Source: an uncultured Dialister sp.
GTDB taxonomy: Bacteria > Bacillota > Negativicutes > Veillonellales > Dialisteraceae
Direction: 5' to 3'
Assembly (NCBI RefSeq): GCF_900538805.1
Contig: NZ_UPZP01000095.1
Location: forward strand, 1 to 8,536
DNA length: 8,536 nucleotides
Position numbers and translations under genes: made by a program. The stretch's first letter is position 1; each line of letters starts with the position of its first letter. Below the pieces are notes generated by a model that was given only the letters and a program-made list of their open reading frames with translations, was not told where the DNA came from and searched no databases. Positions 1 to 6,777 of the stretch are shown here, piece by piece.

Positions 1-37
1 TTATAAAAGTTTCGATGATTTTGAAAGGTGGGATACA

Positions 38-700
38 ATGGGAATCTTTGATATCATTGGACCGGTGATGGTAGGGCCTTCCAGCTCCCACACCGCCGGG
101 GCGGCCAGAATCGGCCAGACCGCCAGGGCCATTCTTGGGGAGCCGGTGAAGGAAGCCAGGATTACGCTTTACGGTTCCTTTGCCAAAACAGGCAAAGGCC
201 ATGGCACCGACCGGGCCCTTGCGGCCGGTCTCATGGGCTATGCCCCGGACAGCGGCACCATCCGCGATGCCCTGAACATAGCAAAGGAGAAGGGAATCGA
301 TATTTCCTTCTATCTTTCGGAAGAAGATATGGGTCATCCCAATGTGGCCAGGATTGAAGCCTACGGCATCCATGGCGCCCATGTGGTGGTAGTAGGACGA
401 TCCCTTGGCGGCGGGCGCATCATGATCACCAGCATTGACGGCTACGACGTGGAAATTACCGGGGAAGAATACACCCTCCTTACCCGTCATAACGATAAGC
501 CCGGCGTGGTGGCCAAAGTCTGTGAAGAACTGGCTAAGGAGCAGATTAATATTTCCACCATGCGCCTCTTCCGCAAGGGCAAGGGACGGGAAGCGGTGAT
601 GATTATCCACACCGACCAGCCCGTACCGCCTGCAGTGGCGGAAAAGGTGAAGAATTGCAACGAAAATATTACCTACGTCATGGCTTTGGATATTATTTGA
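38..700 (+). CDS. sdaAB: L-serine dehydratase, iron-sulfur-dependent, beta subunit
   Basis: Beta subunit of the two-subunit Fe-S L-serine dehydratase, a cytoplasmic enzyme that converts L-serine to pyruvate and ammonia. The 220-residue length fits the Firmicute type, where the chain is split instead of fused as in E. coli SdaA. Residues 1 to about 143 form the serine dehydratase beta domain, with the signature GPSSSHTAGAARIG at 13-26. Residues about 145-220 form an ACT domain (TRHNDKPGVVAKV at 149-161), a fold that usually binds amino acids and is proposed to sense serine in this family. The start at 38 has an AAGGTGG ribosome binding site at 25-31, 6 nt upstream. A TATAAA at 2-7 could be part of a -10 box, but its -35 would lie outside the window. 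The alpha subunit follows 10 nt after the stop codon, so the two are surely cotranscribed and assemble together. Confidence 0.95.
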   Translation: MGIFDIIGPVMVGPSSSHTAGAARIGQTARAILGEPVKEARITLYGSFAKTGKGHGTDRALAAGLMGYAPDSGTIRDALNIAKEKGIDISFYLSEEDMGHPNVARIEAYGIHGAHVVVVGRSLGGGRIMITSIDGYDVEITGEEYTLLTRHNDKPGVVAKVCEELAKEQINISTMRLFRKGKGREAVMIIHTDQPVPPAVAEKVKNCNENITYVMALDII

Positions 701-710
701 GGAGGGCTTT

Positions 711-1592
711 ATGGAATACCATTCAATGAAAGAACTGTTTGCCGTGGCAGACGTGGAAAAATGCTCTCCCGGCATTATTGCCTGCCGCGTGGAAGCGGAG
801 GAAAGCGGGAAAAGCTATGAGGAAATCTGGGCCCGCATGAAATATACCATTCCCATTTTCCGGGAATCCATCCAGAAAGGGCTTTCCGACACCGCCAAAT
901 CGGCCAGCGGACTGGTGGGCGGCGATGCCAACCGCCTTTTCACCGGCCATATGCGCTTCCTTTCTCCCGTATGCCAGCGGGCCGCTTCCTATGCCATTGC
1001 CACGGCAGAGGCCAATGCGAAAATGTACCGCATCGTGGCCTGCCCTACGGCTGGCTCCTGCGGCATTCTTCCCGCCGTGCTTTCAGCGGTGGCAGAGGAA
1101 ACGAATGCTTCCATGTATGACATGACCTGCGCTCTCTTTACGGCAGGCGCCATTGGCCGGGTTATTGCAGAAAAGGCATCCATCGCCGGCGCCGTAGGAG
1201 GCTGCCAGGCGGAATGCGGCGCAGCCTGCGGCATGGCCGCTGCCGCAGCAGTGGACCTTCTTAAAGGCTCCACCAAACAGATAGGCAATGCCTTTGCCCT
1301 GGCCCTGAAAAATATCCTGGGCCTGGTGTGCGACCCCGTAGGGGGACTGGTGGAGGTGCCCTGCGTGAAGCGGAATGCCTTCCACGCAGTCCATGCCCTT
1401 CTGGCGGTGGAAATGGCCATGAACGGCATCGAAAGTGTCATCCCTCCCGATGAGGTTATCGAGGCCATGGGAGACGTGGGACGCCGCCTCCCCGTAGAAT
1501 TAAAAGAAACTAGCCGCGCCGGCCTGGCTGTCACAAAGACAGGCCGCAGGATCAATGATGAAATCCTGAAGAAATCGGCTATGGTGAGATAG
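711..1592 (+). CDS. sdaAA: L-serine dehydratase, iron-sulfur-dependent, alpha subunit
   Basis: Catalytic, [4Fe-4S]-binding subunit of L-serine dehydratase, 293 residues, the normal length for a separate alpha chain. Diagnostic blocks are CPTAGSCGILPA at 111-122, GGCQAECGAACGMAAAAA at 163-180 and GLVCDPVGGLVEVPC at 204-218. Cys165, Cys207 and Cys218 have spacings of 42 and 11 residues, which match the cluster ligands I recall from the Legionella L-serine dehydratase structure (Cys343, 385, 396). They are therefore the likely cluster ligands, with serine taking the open iron site. No C-terminal cysteine is present (the chain ends MVR), as expected for the two-subunit type and unlike the fused type. 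The ribosome binding site GGAGGG at 701-706 abuts the sdaAB stop and supports the ATG at 711 over the in-frame ATG at 726. The cluster makes the enzyme oxygen-sensitive in known members, which suits an anaerobe. Serine catabolism here would feed pyruvate metabolism. Confidence 0.96.
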   Translation: MEYHSMKELFAVADVEKCSPGIIACRVEAEESGKSYEEIWARMKYTIPIFRESIQKGLSDTAKSASGLVGGDANRLFTGHMRFLSPVCQRAASYAIATAEANAKMYRIVACPTAGSCGILPAVLSAVAEETNASMYDMTCALFTAGAIGRVIAEKASIAGAVGGCQAECGAACGMAAAAAVDLLKGSTKQIGNAFALALKNILGLVCDPVGGLVEVPCVKRNAFHAVHALLAVEMAMNGIESVIPPDEVIEAMGDVGRRLPVELKETSRAGLAVTKTGRRINDEILKKSAMVR

Positions 1593-1603
1593 CAGGAGTA
1601 CCT

Positions 1604-3058
1604 ATGCAGCAGGACGGAGTACGTTTTTTAGAAAAAGAAATAACCCATATGAAGGTGGCAGTTATCGGCGATATGATGACTGACCGCTATATTACAGGCC
1701 GGGTGAATAGGATTTCCCCGGAAGCACCGGTGCCGGTAAACCTGGTGGAATCCCAGCGGGAAGTGCCCGGCGGTGCGGCCAACACCGCCGCCAACCTGGC
1801 GGCCCTTTCCTGCCAGGTTTATGCCTGCGGCATGAAGGGCAATGACAGCGACGGGGCAGTACTTTCTTCCCTCATGGAACAGGCGGGCATCGACATGTCC
1901 GGCATCATCTGTGCCGAGCATTACCACACCACCGCCAAGATACGGATTCTGGGGGCCCGGCAGCAGATGATGCGCCTTGACTACGAAGAGAAAAAGAATC
2001 CATCCCCTGAGGAATGCCGCTTCGTGCTGGACTGGCTGGAAAATCTCCTGAGGGAGGGGCTTCGGAGCATCGTCCTTTCCGACTACGGCAAAGGCATGAT
2101 TACCAATGAACTTTCAAAGAGCGTCATTTCCCTTTCCCAAAAATACAAGGTGCCGGTGCTGGTGGACCCCAAGGGTTCCGACTGGACCAAGTATGACGGT
2201 GCCTTTGGCATTACGCCGAACCTGAAGGAGCTGTCCGACTGCCTGGGAAGGGAAATCCCCAATGAAGACGAAGCAGTGGAAAAGGCGGGGAAGGAAGTAC
2301 GGGAAAGGTATCATTTGACCCATCTTTTTGTCACCCGCTCTGAAAAGGGGATTACCTGTATCAGCGAAAAGGGCGCCATCCACCGGGCTTCTGCCGCCCA
2401 GGACGTATTCGACGTATCCGGCGCCGGCGACACGGTGATGGCTGTCACCGCCTCCGCCGTGGCCGCCGGCCTTCCTATGGATACCATTCTGGAACTGGCC
2501 AATAAGGCCGCAGGCATTGCGGTTTCCAAAGTAGGCACCTACCAGGTGAAAAGGGCAGAACTCATGGAAGCATGGAACAGGAAAGGGGAAGTGCGCCTTT
2601 CCTACCGCCCCCTGACCTGGAAAGAGGCGGAGGACAAAGTGCGCCTCTGGAAGGAAAGGGGAGAAAAGGTGGTTTTCACCAACGGCTGCTTTGACATCCT
2701 TCACCGGGGCCATGTGACCTACCTGCAGCAGGCAGCGTCCCTGGGGGACCACCTCATTGTAGGCCTTAACAGTGACGAATCTGTCAAAAAACTGAAAGGA
2801 CCGGAGCGTCCGGTGAACAGCGAAGAAGACAGGAGCTTCATGCTGGCCTCCCTTCGGAGCGTGGACGAAGTGGTCATCTTTGGCGAAGATACGCCGGAAG
2901 AACTGCTGCGTCATCTGAAGCCGGACATCCTGGTCAAAGGCGGCGACTACCAGGTGGAAGAAGTGGCAGGCAGGCAGTATGCTGGCGTTGTGAAAATCCT
3001 TCCCTTCGTGGACGGATACTCCACCACCGGTCTCATTCATAAGATTCGCAGGGAATAA
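1604..3058 (+). CDS. hldE: bifunctional D-glycero-beta-D-manno-heptose-7-phosphate kinase / heptose-1-phosphate adenylyltransferase
   Basis: Cytoplasmic bifunctional enzyme of ADP-heptose synthesis (HldE/RfaE), 484 residues, the full two-domain length. The N-terminal PfkB/ribokinase-type kinase (about 16-325) phosphorylates heptose 7-phosphate at C1. It shows IGDMMTDRYITG at 21-32, RISPEAPVPV at 36-45, the GG motif PGGAANTAANLA at 55-66 and the ATP/catalytic signature DVSGAGDTV at 270-278, with Asp276 as the likely base. The C-terminal nucleotidyltransferase (about 355-484) makes ADP-heptose from heptose 1-phosphate and ATP. It shows FTNGCFDILHRGH at 358-370 with the HxGH motif at 367-370, then KGGDY at 445-449 and GYSTTGLI at 471-478. 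The ATG at 1604 has an AGGAG ribosome binding site at 1594-1598. A second ATG at 1649 fits the family N terminus but has no such site. The gene begins 11 nt after sdaAA, and the glycosyltransferase that should use its product follows 3 nt after the stop. GmhA, GmhB and HldD functions are not in the window. Confidence 0.96.
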   Translation: MQQDGVRFLEKEITHMKVAVIGDMMTDRYITGRVNRISPEAPVPVNLVESQREVPGGAANTAANLAALSCQVYACGMKGNDSDGAVLSSLMEQAGIDMSGIICAEHYHTTAKIRILGARQQMMRLDYEEKKNPSPEECRFVLDWLENLLREGLRSIVLSDYGKGMITNELSKSVISLSQKYKVPVLVDPKGSDWTKYDGAFGITPNLKELSDCLGREIPNEDEAVEKAGKEVRERYHLTHLFVTRSEKGITCISEKGAIHRASAAQDVFDVSGAGDTVMAVTASAVAAGLPMDTILELANKAAGIAVSKVGTYQVKRAELMEAWNRKGEVRLSYRPLTWKEAEDKVRLWKERGEKVVFTNGCFDILHRGHVTYLQQAASLGDHLIVGLNSDESVKKLKGPERPVNSEEDRSFMLASLRSVDEVVIFGEDTPEELLRHLKPDILVKGGDYQVEEVAGRQYAGVVKILPFVDGYSTTGLIHKIRRE

Positions 3059-3061
3059 GCC

Positions 3062-4135
3062 ATGGAAGAAAAAAATTACCACGTGGATTTCAAAAATAAA
3101 ACCATCGTCCTCATCTACATGCTCTACTTCGGTGACATGGTTTCCATTTCCCCCTTTCTGGAAGTGCTCCGGCGGGAAGCGAAGGGGTCAAAAATCCTTC
3201 TTGTCATGGACGCCCGTTTCCAGGAGTCCGTGAAATATAATCCCAACGTAGATGAAATCATTCCCTTTGACCGTCACGGAAAAGAAAAGGGCATGGCCGC
3301 TACCTGGAAACTGGGGAAGAAAATCGGAAAACTTCATCCCGACATCCTCCTCACCCTCCACGGCACCACCAGAAGCACCCTTCTGGCCCTTGCCATGGGG
3401 CCGAAGCACTGGGGCGGGGAAGAGGGCACCCGGCTTGACTCCTTCTTCATGGACTGGCCCATGACCATTGAAACCTACAATTCCCACGCCGTGGACAAGT
3501 ACCTGAAAGTGCTGGAACGGCTGGGGGTAAAAGACCTTCGTCACAGCGGCATGCGTACTTTTACTTCTCCGGAATGGGAAAAGAAGGCAGATGCATTTTA
3601 TAAATCCCAGGGTGTTTCACCGAAAGACAGGCTGGTGGGCCTTTCCGTAGGAAGCTCCACGGCAGAAAAGAACTGGCCTGCAGAAAAATACGGACAGGTG
3701 GCGGACCATTTTGCTGAAAAGGGCCTGATTCCCGTTTTCTTCGGCGTGCCGTCAGAAATCCCACTCATTGAAAAAGCGTTGGGGGCCATGAAATCGAAGC
3801 GGTATATCCTGGCTGCAGGAAAACTCTCCATGGGCGAATTCATGGCGGCCGCCGGACGGTGCGCTTTGGCCTTCACCAATGACAGCGGCCCCATGTACGT
3901 ATTCGACAGCCGAGGCGTACCTACCATCGCCATGTTCGGCCCAAGCAACGCCAAATTCCACCATCCCCTGGGTCCCTGCTCCAGAGCCATCTCCTCCTTC
4001 GATATGCCCATGGGACCGGAACATGTGAATAAAACCATAGCCTCCGGAAACTACACCCCCATTTCGGAAATTTCAACGGAAGAAGTCATAGCTGCCGGAG
4101 AAGAGGCACTGGAAAAGGCGTCGAAAATGAAATAG
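3062..4135 (+). CDS. glycosyltransferase family 9 protein, probable ADP-heptose:LPS heptosyltransferase
   Basis: Likely inner-membrane-associated, cytoplasm-facing transferase that moves L-glycero-D-manno-heptose from ADP-heptose to the growing LPS core. The 357-residue length is normal for GT9 (WaaC/WaaF/WaaQ). The N-terminal Rossmann half carries IYMLYFGDMVSISPF at 18-32, equivalent to the GDxxxxxP segment whose Asp (here Asp25) is catalytic in WaaC. The C-terminal donor-binding half carries SVGSSTAEKNWPAEKYGQV at 195-213 and FTNDSGPMYVFDSRGVPT at 271-288, followed by MFGPSN at 291-296, all classic GT9 blocks. Lys203 in the KNWP motif is a candidate nucleotide-binding residue. The start is 3 nt after the hldE stop, with AGGGAA at 3050-3055 inside the end of hldE, so translation may be coupled. 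The position behind hldE supports a heptose donor. Acceptor and linkage (HepI, II or III) cannot be read from the sequence, so no symbol is given. Confidence 0.88.
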   Translation: MEEKNYHVDFKNKTIVLIYMLYFGDMVSISPFLEVLRREAKGSKILLVMDARFQESVKYNPNVDEIIPFDRHGKEKGMAATWKLGKKIGKLHPDILLTLHGTTRSTLLALAMGPKHWGGEEGTRLDSFFMDWPMTIETYNSHAVDKYLKVLERLGVKDLRHSGMRTFTSPEWEKKADAFYKSQGVSPKDRLVGLSVGSSTAEKNWPAEKYGQVADHFAEKGLIPVFFGVPSEIPLIEKALGAMKSKRYILAAGKLSMGEFMAAAGRCALAFTNDSGPMYVFDSRGVPTIAMFGPSNAKFHHPLGPCSRAISSFDMPMGPEHVNKTIASGNYTPISEISTEEVIAAGEEALEKASKMK

Positions 4136-4391
4136 TGGGATAGTTCGGCGCTGGGCGGTATTCCCCAAGGGGCCACGCCTTTCGGCGTGGATGGGGGCAG
4201 CCTGGCGCTGCCGCACGGGCTGAAGACTGCGTTCGCTCACTCTCAGGGGGGCTTCGGCACTTCATCATGCAGCAATGGAGACATGGAAGCTAATCCCGTA
4301 ACGCTGACTTCATACTTATCGCCGAAGGCGATACCACACCCTCTGAACCCTTTGAACCTTCTGAACCCTTTGAACCCGTTTTTCGGATATG
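4136..4391. other. gene-free, hairpin-rich intergenic spacer
   Basis: About 256 nt between the glycosyltransferase stop and its terminator, with no convincing gene. It is GC-rich and packed with short perfect hairpins: CCACGCC/GGCGTGG at 4173-4179 and 4184-4190 (loop TTTC), GGCAGC/GCTGCC at 4196-4201 and 4207-4212, and ATCGCC/GGCGAT at 4318-4323 and 4327-4332. The first two lack a T-run, so they are not intrinsic terminators. The right part is copy A of an interspersed repeat, listed separately. If the operon transcript runs to the terminator at 4392, all of this becomes a structured 3' untranslated region. Confidence 0.7.
4297..4378 (+). repeat. intergenic palindromic repeat, copy A (short form) with 9-bp tandem repeats
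   Basis: Copy A begins CGTAACGCTGACTTCAT (4297-4313), continues into the hairpin ATCGCC-GAA-GGCGAT (4318-4332) and the linker ACCACACCCT, then runs directly into four 9-bp tandem units: CTGAACCCT, TTGAACCTT, CTGAACCCT and TTGAACCCG at 4343-4378. The same ordered parts return at 6924-7113, with about 110 nt of extra hairpins inserted between the linker and the 9-bp repeats. In the opposite orientation both copies read as GGTTCAAAGGGTTCAGAG-type repeats. I do not know a name for this element. Confidence 0.85.
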
Positions 4392-4423
4392 AATGCTTTC
4401 TCCCTGTGGAGAAAGCATTTTTT
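4392..4423 (+). terminator. intrinsic terminator of the sdaAB-sdaAA-hldE-GT9 operon
   Basis: An 11-bp perfect stem, AATGCTTTCTC at 4392-4402 with GAGAAAGCATT at 4409-4419, has a 6-nt loop (CCTGTG) and runs into six T residues at 4418-4423. It lies about 256 nt after the glycosyltransferase stop and is the first hairpin with a T-tract after the operon. There is no matching A-tract on the left side, so it acts mainly on the plus strand. Confidence 0.88.
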
Positions 4424-4426
4424 GTG

Positions 4427-4435
4427 TGGTATAAT
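4427..4435 (+). promoter_or_regulatory. extended -10 promoter of the MFS transporter gene
   Basis: TGGTATAAT at 4427-4435 is an extended -10 box (TGn plus a perfect TATAAT). The only -35 candidate would fall inside the terminator stem and is poor, which is typical when an extended -10 does the work. Transcription would start near 4442 and leave a leader of about 40 nt. The box sits 4 nt after the T-run of the upstream terminator, so the operon's end and the next gene's start are separated by only a few bases. Confidence 0.72.
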
Positions 4436-4481
4436 CTGTATGCAAATATAAAAATATTTCTATCAATAACATGGAGACTCT

Positions 4482-5678
4482 ATGCATCTTCTTTCTGTAT
4501 TTCCTGCGCTGCAGGTCAAAGATTATCGTATATTCTGGACCACCCAGTGGATTGCACTTATCGGTTTCTGGCTCCAGCTCACCGCCCAGCAGTGGCTGGT
4601 GTACACCATGACGGACTCCGCATTCCTGCTGGGCCTCTTGGCGGCGTGCCAGTTTGCGCCCAGTCTTTTTTTCACCCTTTTTACGGGACTCTGGATTGAC
4701 AAGCACAATAAACGGAAAATCCTTATGGGAACCCAGTTTTTCTATCTGATTCAGGCATCCCTTCTGGGCCTTCTTCTGTATACGGGCCATGAAACCTACG
4801 GCTGGATTCTTTTCTTTGCCTTTTTCATTGGTACCATCGACAGTTTTGATATGCCCGCCCGCATGGCCTTTATGCCGGAGCTGGTGGGGAAGAAAGCGCT
4901 GCACAGCGCCATCAGCCTGAACTCCGCCAATTTCAACATCACCCGTATGGTGGGTCCTCTTCTGGCGGCTTTCCTTTTGAAATATCTTTCCTACAGCACC
5001 ATTTTTTTCATGAATGCCCTGTCCCTGGTTCCTATTATTTTTGCCTACAGCCGCATGAATGTGAATTCGGTCATCACGAAGACCGAAAAACGGCATCCGC
5101 TCCTTGAAATCAAGGAAGGGCTGGAACATGCAAAGAATAATCCCGTCATTTACAAGAACCTCATTGCCGCCGGCATTGTGAGCGGGCTGATCCTGAATAT
5201 GGGGACCTATGGCCCCCTTTTTGCAGACCGGGTGCTCCATCAGGGCATTGATGGCTTTGGCTCCATTCTTTTTGCTGCCGGCGCCGGTTCCATGGTGAGC
5301 GGCCTTCTGTCCGGCGCCACCAGCAGGCATCTGTCCAACCGCATGATATTCCGGGCGGCCATTCTCTGCGGCCTCCTCCTCATGGCAGTGAGCTACGTTT
5401 CCTGGTTTATCCCGGCCCTCATCCTTTTCGGTCTTCTGGGTTTCTTCGTCATTGCTTTTATTGTGAATTGCAACACAGTCATCCAGATGGCTTCGCCCCG
5501 TGAATTCCTGGGCCGCATCATGGGGCTCTATACCTTCGTATTTCTCGGAAGTGCCCCCTTCGGCTCCCTCCTGGTAAGCGCCATTATCGAATGGGTAGGC
5601 ACATCCTTCGGACTTCTCCTGGTAGGGGTCCTGGAAATCGCACTGCTCGTTCTCTTTGCCCGGCCGGCGGATGAGTAG
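4482..5678 (+). CDS. MFS transporter, probable drug/metabolite exporter (MFS_3, EntS-like)
   Basis: Integral inner-membrane proton-driven transporter of the major facilitator superfamily, 398 residues with about 12 hydrophobic segments (for example around 47-70, 85-100, 106-120, 153-188, 226-245, 258-278, 290-330 and 350-392). The cytoplasmic loop 2-3 motif A appears as GLWIDKHNKRKILM at 69-82. DMPARMAFMPELV at 123-135 and QMASPREFLGRIMGLY at 335-350 are typical of the MFS_3/EntS-like group, which exports siderophores, macrolides or other small molecules. The substrate cannot be read from the sequence and no siderophore genes are nearby. The ATG at 4482 has GGAG at 4473-4476 and its own promoter, and terminators follow at 5785-5853, so it is probably monocistronic. 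Confidence 0.88.
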   Translation: MHLLSVFPALQVKDYRIFWTTQWIALIGFWLQLTAQQWLVYTMTDSAFLLGLLAACQFAPSLFFTLFTGLWIDKHNKRKILMGTQFFYLIQASLLGLLLYTGHETYGWILFFAFFIGTIDSFDMPARMAFMPELVGKKALHSAISLNSANFNITRMVGPLLAAFLLKYLSYSTIFFMNALSLVPIIFAYSRMNVNSVITKTEKRHPLLEIKEGLEHAKNNPVIYKNLIAAGIVSGLILNMGTYGPLFADRVLHQGIDGFGSILFAAGAGSMVSGLLSGATSRHLSNRMIFRAAILCGLLLMAVSYVSWFIPALILFGLLGFFVIAFIVNCNTVIQMASPREFLGRIMGLYTFVFLGSAPFGSLLVSAIIEWVGTSFGLLLVGVLEIALLVLFARPADE

Positions 5679-5731
5679 AGTGTATACTTATTTTCTTGAA
5701 ATAGTTATAAAATTTTTCTAACGCCGTCTCC

Positions 5732-5760
5732 TTGCCTTTTAATAAGTTTTCCGCTATACT
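5732..5760 (+). promoter_or_regulatory. sigma-70/SigA-type promoter upstream of the C26 hydrolase leader
   Basis: TTGCCT at 5732-5737 and TATACT at 5755-5760 are separated by exactly 17 nt in an AT-rich stretch. Transcription would begin near 5767, only about 20 nt before the first of two terminator hairpins. It is the best promoter between the MFS gene and the hydrolase at 5926, because I find no convincing -35/-10 pair downstream of the second hairpin. It may drive the hydrolase through read-through, or make only a short RNA. Confidence 0.7.
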
Positions 5761-5784
5761 ATAGTCATAGAATTTCAAAAAGGC

Positions 5785-5815
5785 AAAGGCGCTGATAAAA
5801 ATCAGTGCCTTTTTG
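5785..5815 (+). terminator. intrinsic terminator hairpin 1 (end of MFS transcript / leader attenuator)
   Basis: AAAGGCGCTGAT at 5785-5796 pairs with ATCAGTGCCTTT at 5801-5812 (one G-U pair, AAAA loop), followed by more T and then GC. AAAAAGGCA at 5777-5785 can pair with TGCCTTTTT at 5806-5814 instead, so two registers compete. The A-tract on the left means it could also work in the minus direction. Confidence 0.75.
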
Positions 5816-5824
5816 CTTTCAGCG

Positions 5825-5853
5825 AAGATGCTGCCAAGGGGCAGCATCTTTTT
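5825..5853 (+). terminator. intrinsic terminator hairpin 2, in tandem with hairpin 1
   Basis: AAGATGCTGCC at 5825-5835 pairs perfectly with GGCAGCATCTT at 5840-5850 (11 bp, loop AAGG), and the T-run continues to 5853 (TTTTT, then GTTT). It starts 10 nt after hairpin 1. Two good terminators in a row, both between a consensus promoter and the next gene, suggest either a fail-safe end for the MFS gene or a leader with controlled read-through. Confidence 0.82.
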
Positions 5854-5888
5854 GTTTATCAGGGATTTCATTGATTTCTCATACATCA

Positions 5889-5917
5889 GGCAGGAAAGTT
5901 CCTGCCATTACAGGAGG
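5889..5917 (+). promoter_or_regulatory. candidate Shine-Dalgarno switch and ribosome binding site
   Basis: GGCAGGA at 5889-5895 pairs with TCCTGCC at 5900-5906 (7 bp, 4-nt loop). The middle strand TCCTG at 5900-5904 can instead pair with CAGGA at 5911-5915, which covers most of the AGGAGG ribosome binding site at 5912-5917. The two helices exclude each other, as in simple translational switches. The ribosome binding site itself is certain; the regulation is inference. Confidence 0.45.
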
Positions 5918-5925
5918 TGTTGATG

Positions 5926-6708
5926 ATGCGAAAGCCAAAGATCGGGGTTATGCCACTGTGGGACGAAGAAAAGGAAAGCATCTGGATGCTGCCGGGATAT
6001 ATGGATTCCGTTAAAGAAGCCGGCGGTATCCCCGTCATTCTTCCTCTCCATCTGACGGAAGAGGAATTTGGGGAAATCGCAGGGGACTTTGATGGTTTCC
6101 TCTTCACCGGCGGCCAGGATATTTCGCCTTCCCTCTACGGTGAAGAAACAAGACCGGTGTGCGGGCCTGTATGCAGCGCCCGGGATGAACTGGAAACCAT
6201 GGTGTTCCGTTACTGCTGGGACCACGATGTGCCAGCCCTTGGCATCTGCCGGGGTCTGGAACTGATGAATGCCCTCCTGGGAGGCACCCTGTACCAGGAC
6301 ATTACTGCTGAATGTCCCACCCTCCACGCACCGAACCATGTCATGGACTTTGCCTACGACTGGGTGGCCCATTTCAACAGCATCCTCTCCGGCAGTCCTC
6401 TCTACGACAGGCTGGGCGTATCCTTCCTTGGTGTCAACTCCCTTCACCATCAGGCAGTGAAGGAACTGGCGGAGCCTCTGAAGCCCATGGCTGTATCGGA
6501 AGACGGTCTGGTGGAAGCAGCTTACGCACCGGAAAAGAAATTCCTCTGGGCCGTACAGTGGCATCCGGAATACTCCTATACCTACGACGGGCTGGACATG
6601 GCTATCTTCGAAGCCTTCACCGAAGCCGCAGCCAGCGCGTCCGCAGGCCACATATCCCCCTTCCTGCCGCCGGACTACACCACAAAGGATACCTTCCGTC
6701 TGGGGTAG
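5926..6708 (+). CDS. class I glutamine amidotransferase-like gamma-glutamyl hydrolase (peptidase C26)
   Basis: Cytoplasmic hydrolase of the peptidase C26 family (relatives: PuuD, gamma-glutamyl-GABA hydrolase), 260 residues from this start, normal for the family. It shows IGVMPLWDEE at 6-15, the oxyanion-strand motif FTGGQDISPSLYGE at 60-73, the nucleophile elbow LGICRGLELMN at 105-115 with Cys108, and VQWHPEYSY with His213 and Glu215 completing the triad. Family members cut gamma-glutamyl amide bonds. No Puu, polyamine or folate genes are nearby, so the substrate is open. GTG at 5917 and TTG at 5920 overlap or crowd the AGGAGG at 5912-5917. ATG at 5923 (5 nt spacing) is possible, but ATG at 5926 (8 nt spacing) gives the family-like N terminus MRKPKIG. 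The gene stands alone, with terminator hairpins on both sides. Confidence 0.87.
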   Translation: MRKPKIGVMPLWDEEKESIWMLPGYMDSVKEAGGIPVILPLHLTEEEFGEIAGDFDGFLFTGGQDISPSLYGEETRPVCGPVCSARDELETMVFRYCWDHDVPALGICRGLELMNALLGGTLYQDITAECPTLHAPNHVMDFAYDWVAHFNSILSGSPLYDRLGVSFLGVNSLHHQAVKELAEPLKPMAVSEDGLVEAAYAPEKKFLWAVQWHPEYSYTYDGLDMAIFEAFTEAAASASAGHISPFLPPDYTTKDTFRLG

Positions 6709-6742
6709 GGAAAATGAGAATTGTAAATGATAAATGGTAAAT

Positions 6743-6777
6743 AAAAATGGCGCCTTTGATAAAAGGGCGCCATTTTT
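6743..6777. terminator. bidirectional intrinsic terminator after the C26 hydrolase
   Basis: AAAAATGGCGCC at 6743-6754 pairs perfectly with GGCGCCATTTTT at 6766-6777 (12 bp). TTT at 6755-6757 can also pair with AAA in the loop if one G bulges. There is an A-tract on the left and a T-tract on the right, so it can terminate in both directions. It begins 34 nt after the hydrolase stop. Just before it, 6723-6743 is a short low-complexity run of TGTAAA, TGATAAA and TGGTAAA units. Confidence 0.85.

Noticed and set aside
2114..3082. Minus-strand open frame of 322 codons
   Set aside because: It is opposite hldE, His/Gly/Phe-rich and without motifs. The plus frame holds both HldE catalytic signatures.
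4343..4378. 9-bp tandem repeats as a CRISPR array
   Set aside because: The units are 9 bp and directly adjacent, with no unique spacers and no cas genes.
4187..4699. Plus-strand frame of 170 codons through the spacer into the MFS gene
   Set aside because: It translates repeat copy A into a Leu-Asn-Pro repeat, passes through a terminator and promoter, and overlaps the MFS gene in another frame.
4290..5330. Minus-strand open frame of 346 codons
   Set aside because: It lies opposite the MFS gene and runs into repeat copy A. Its product is rich in His, Gly, Gln and Lys with no domain, while the plus-strand MFS frame has clear family motifs.
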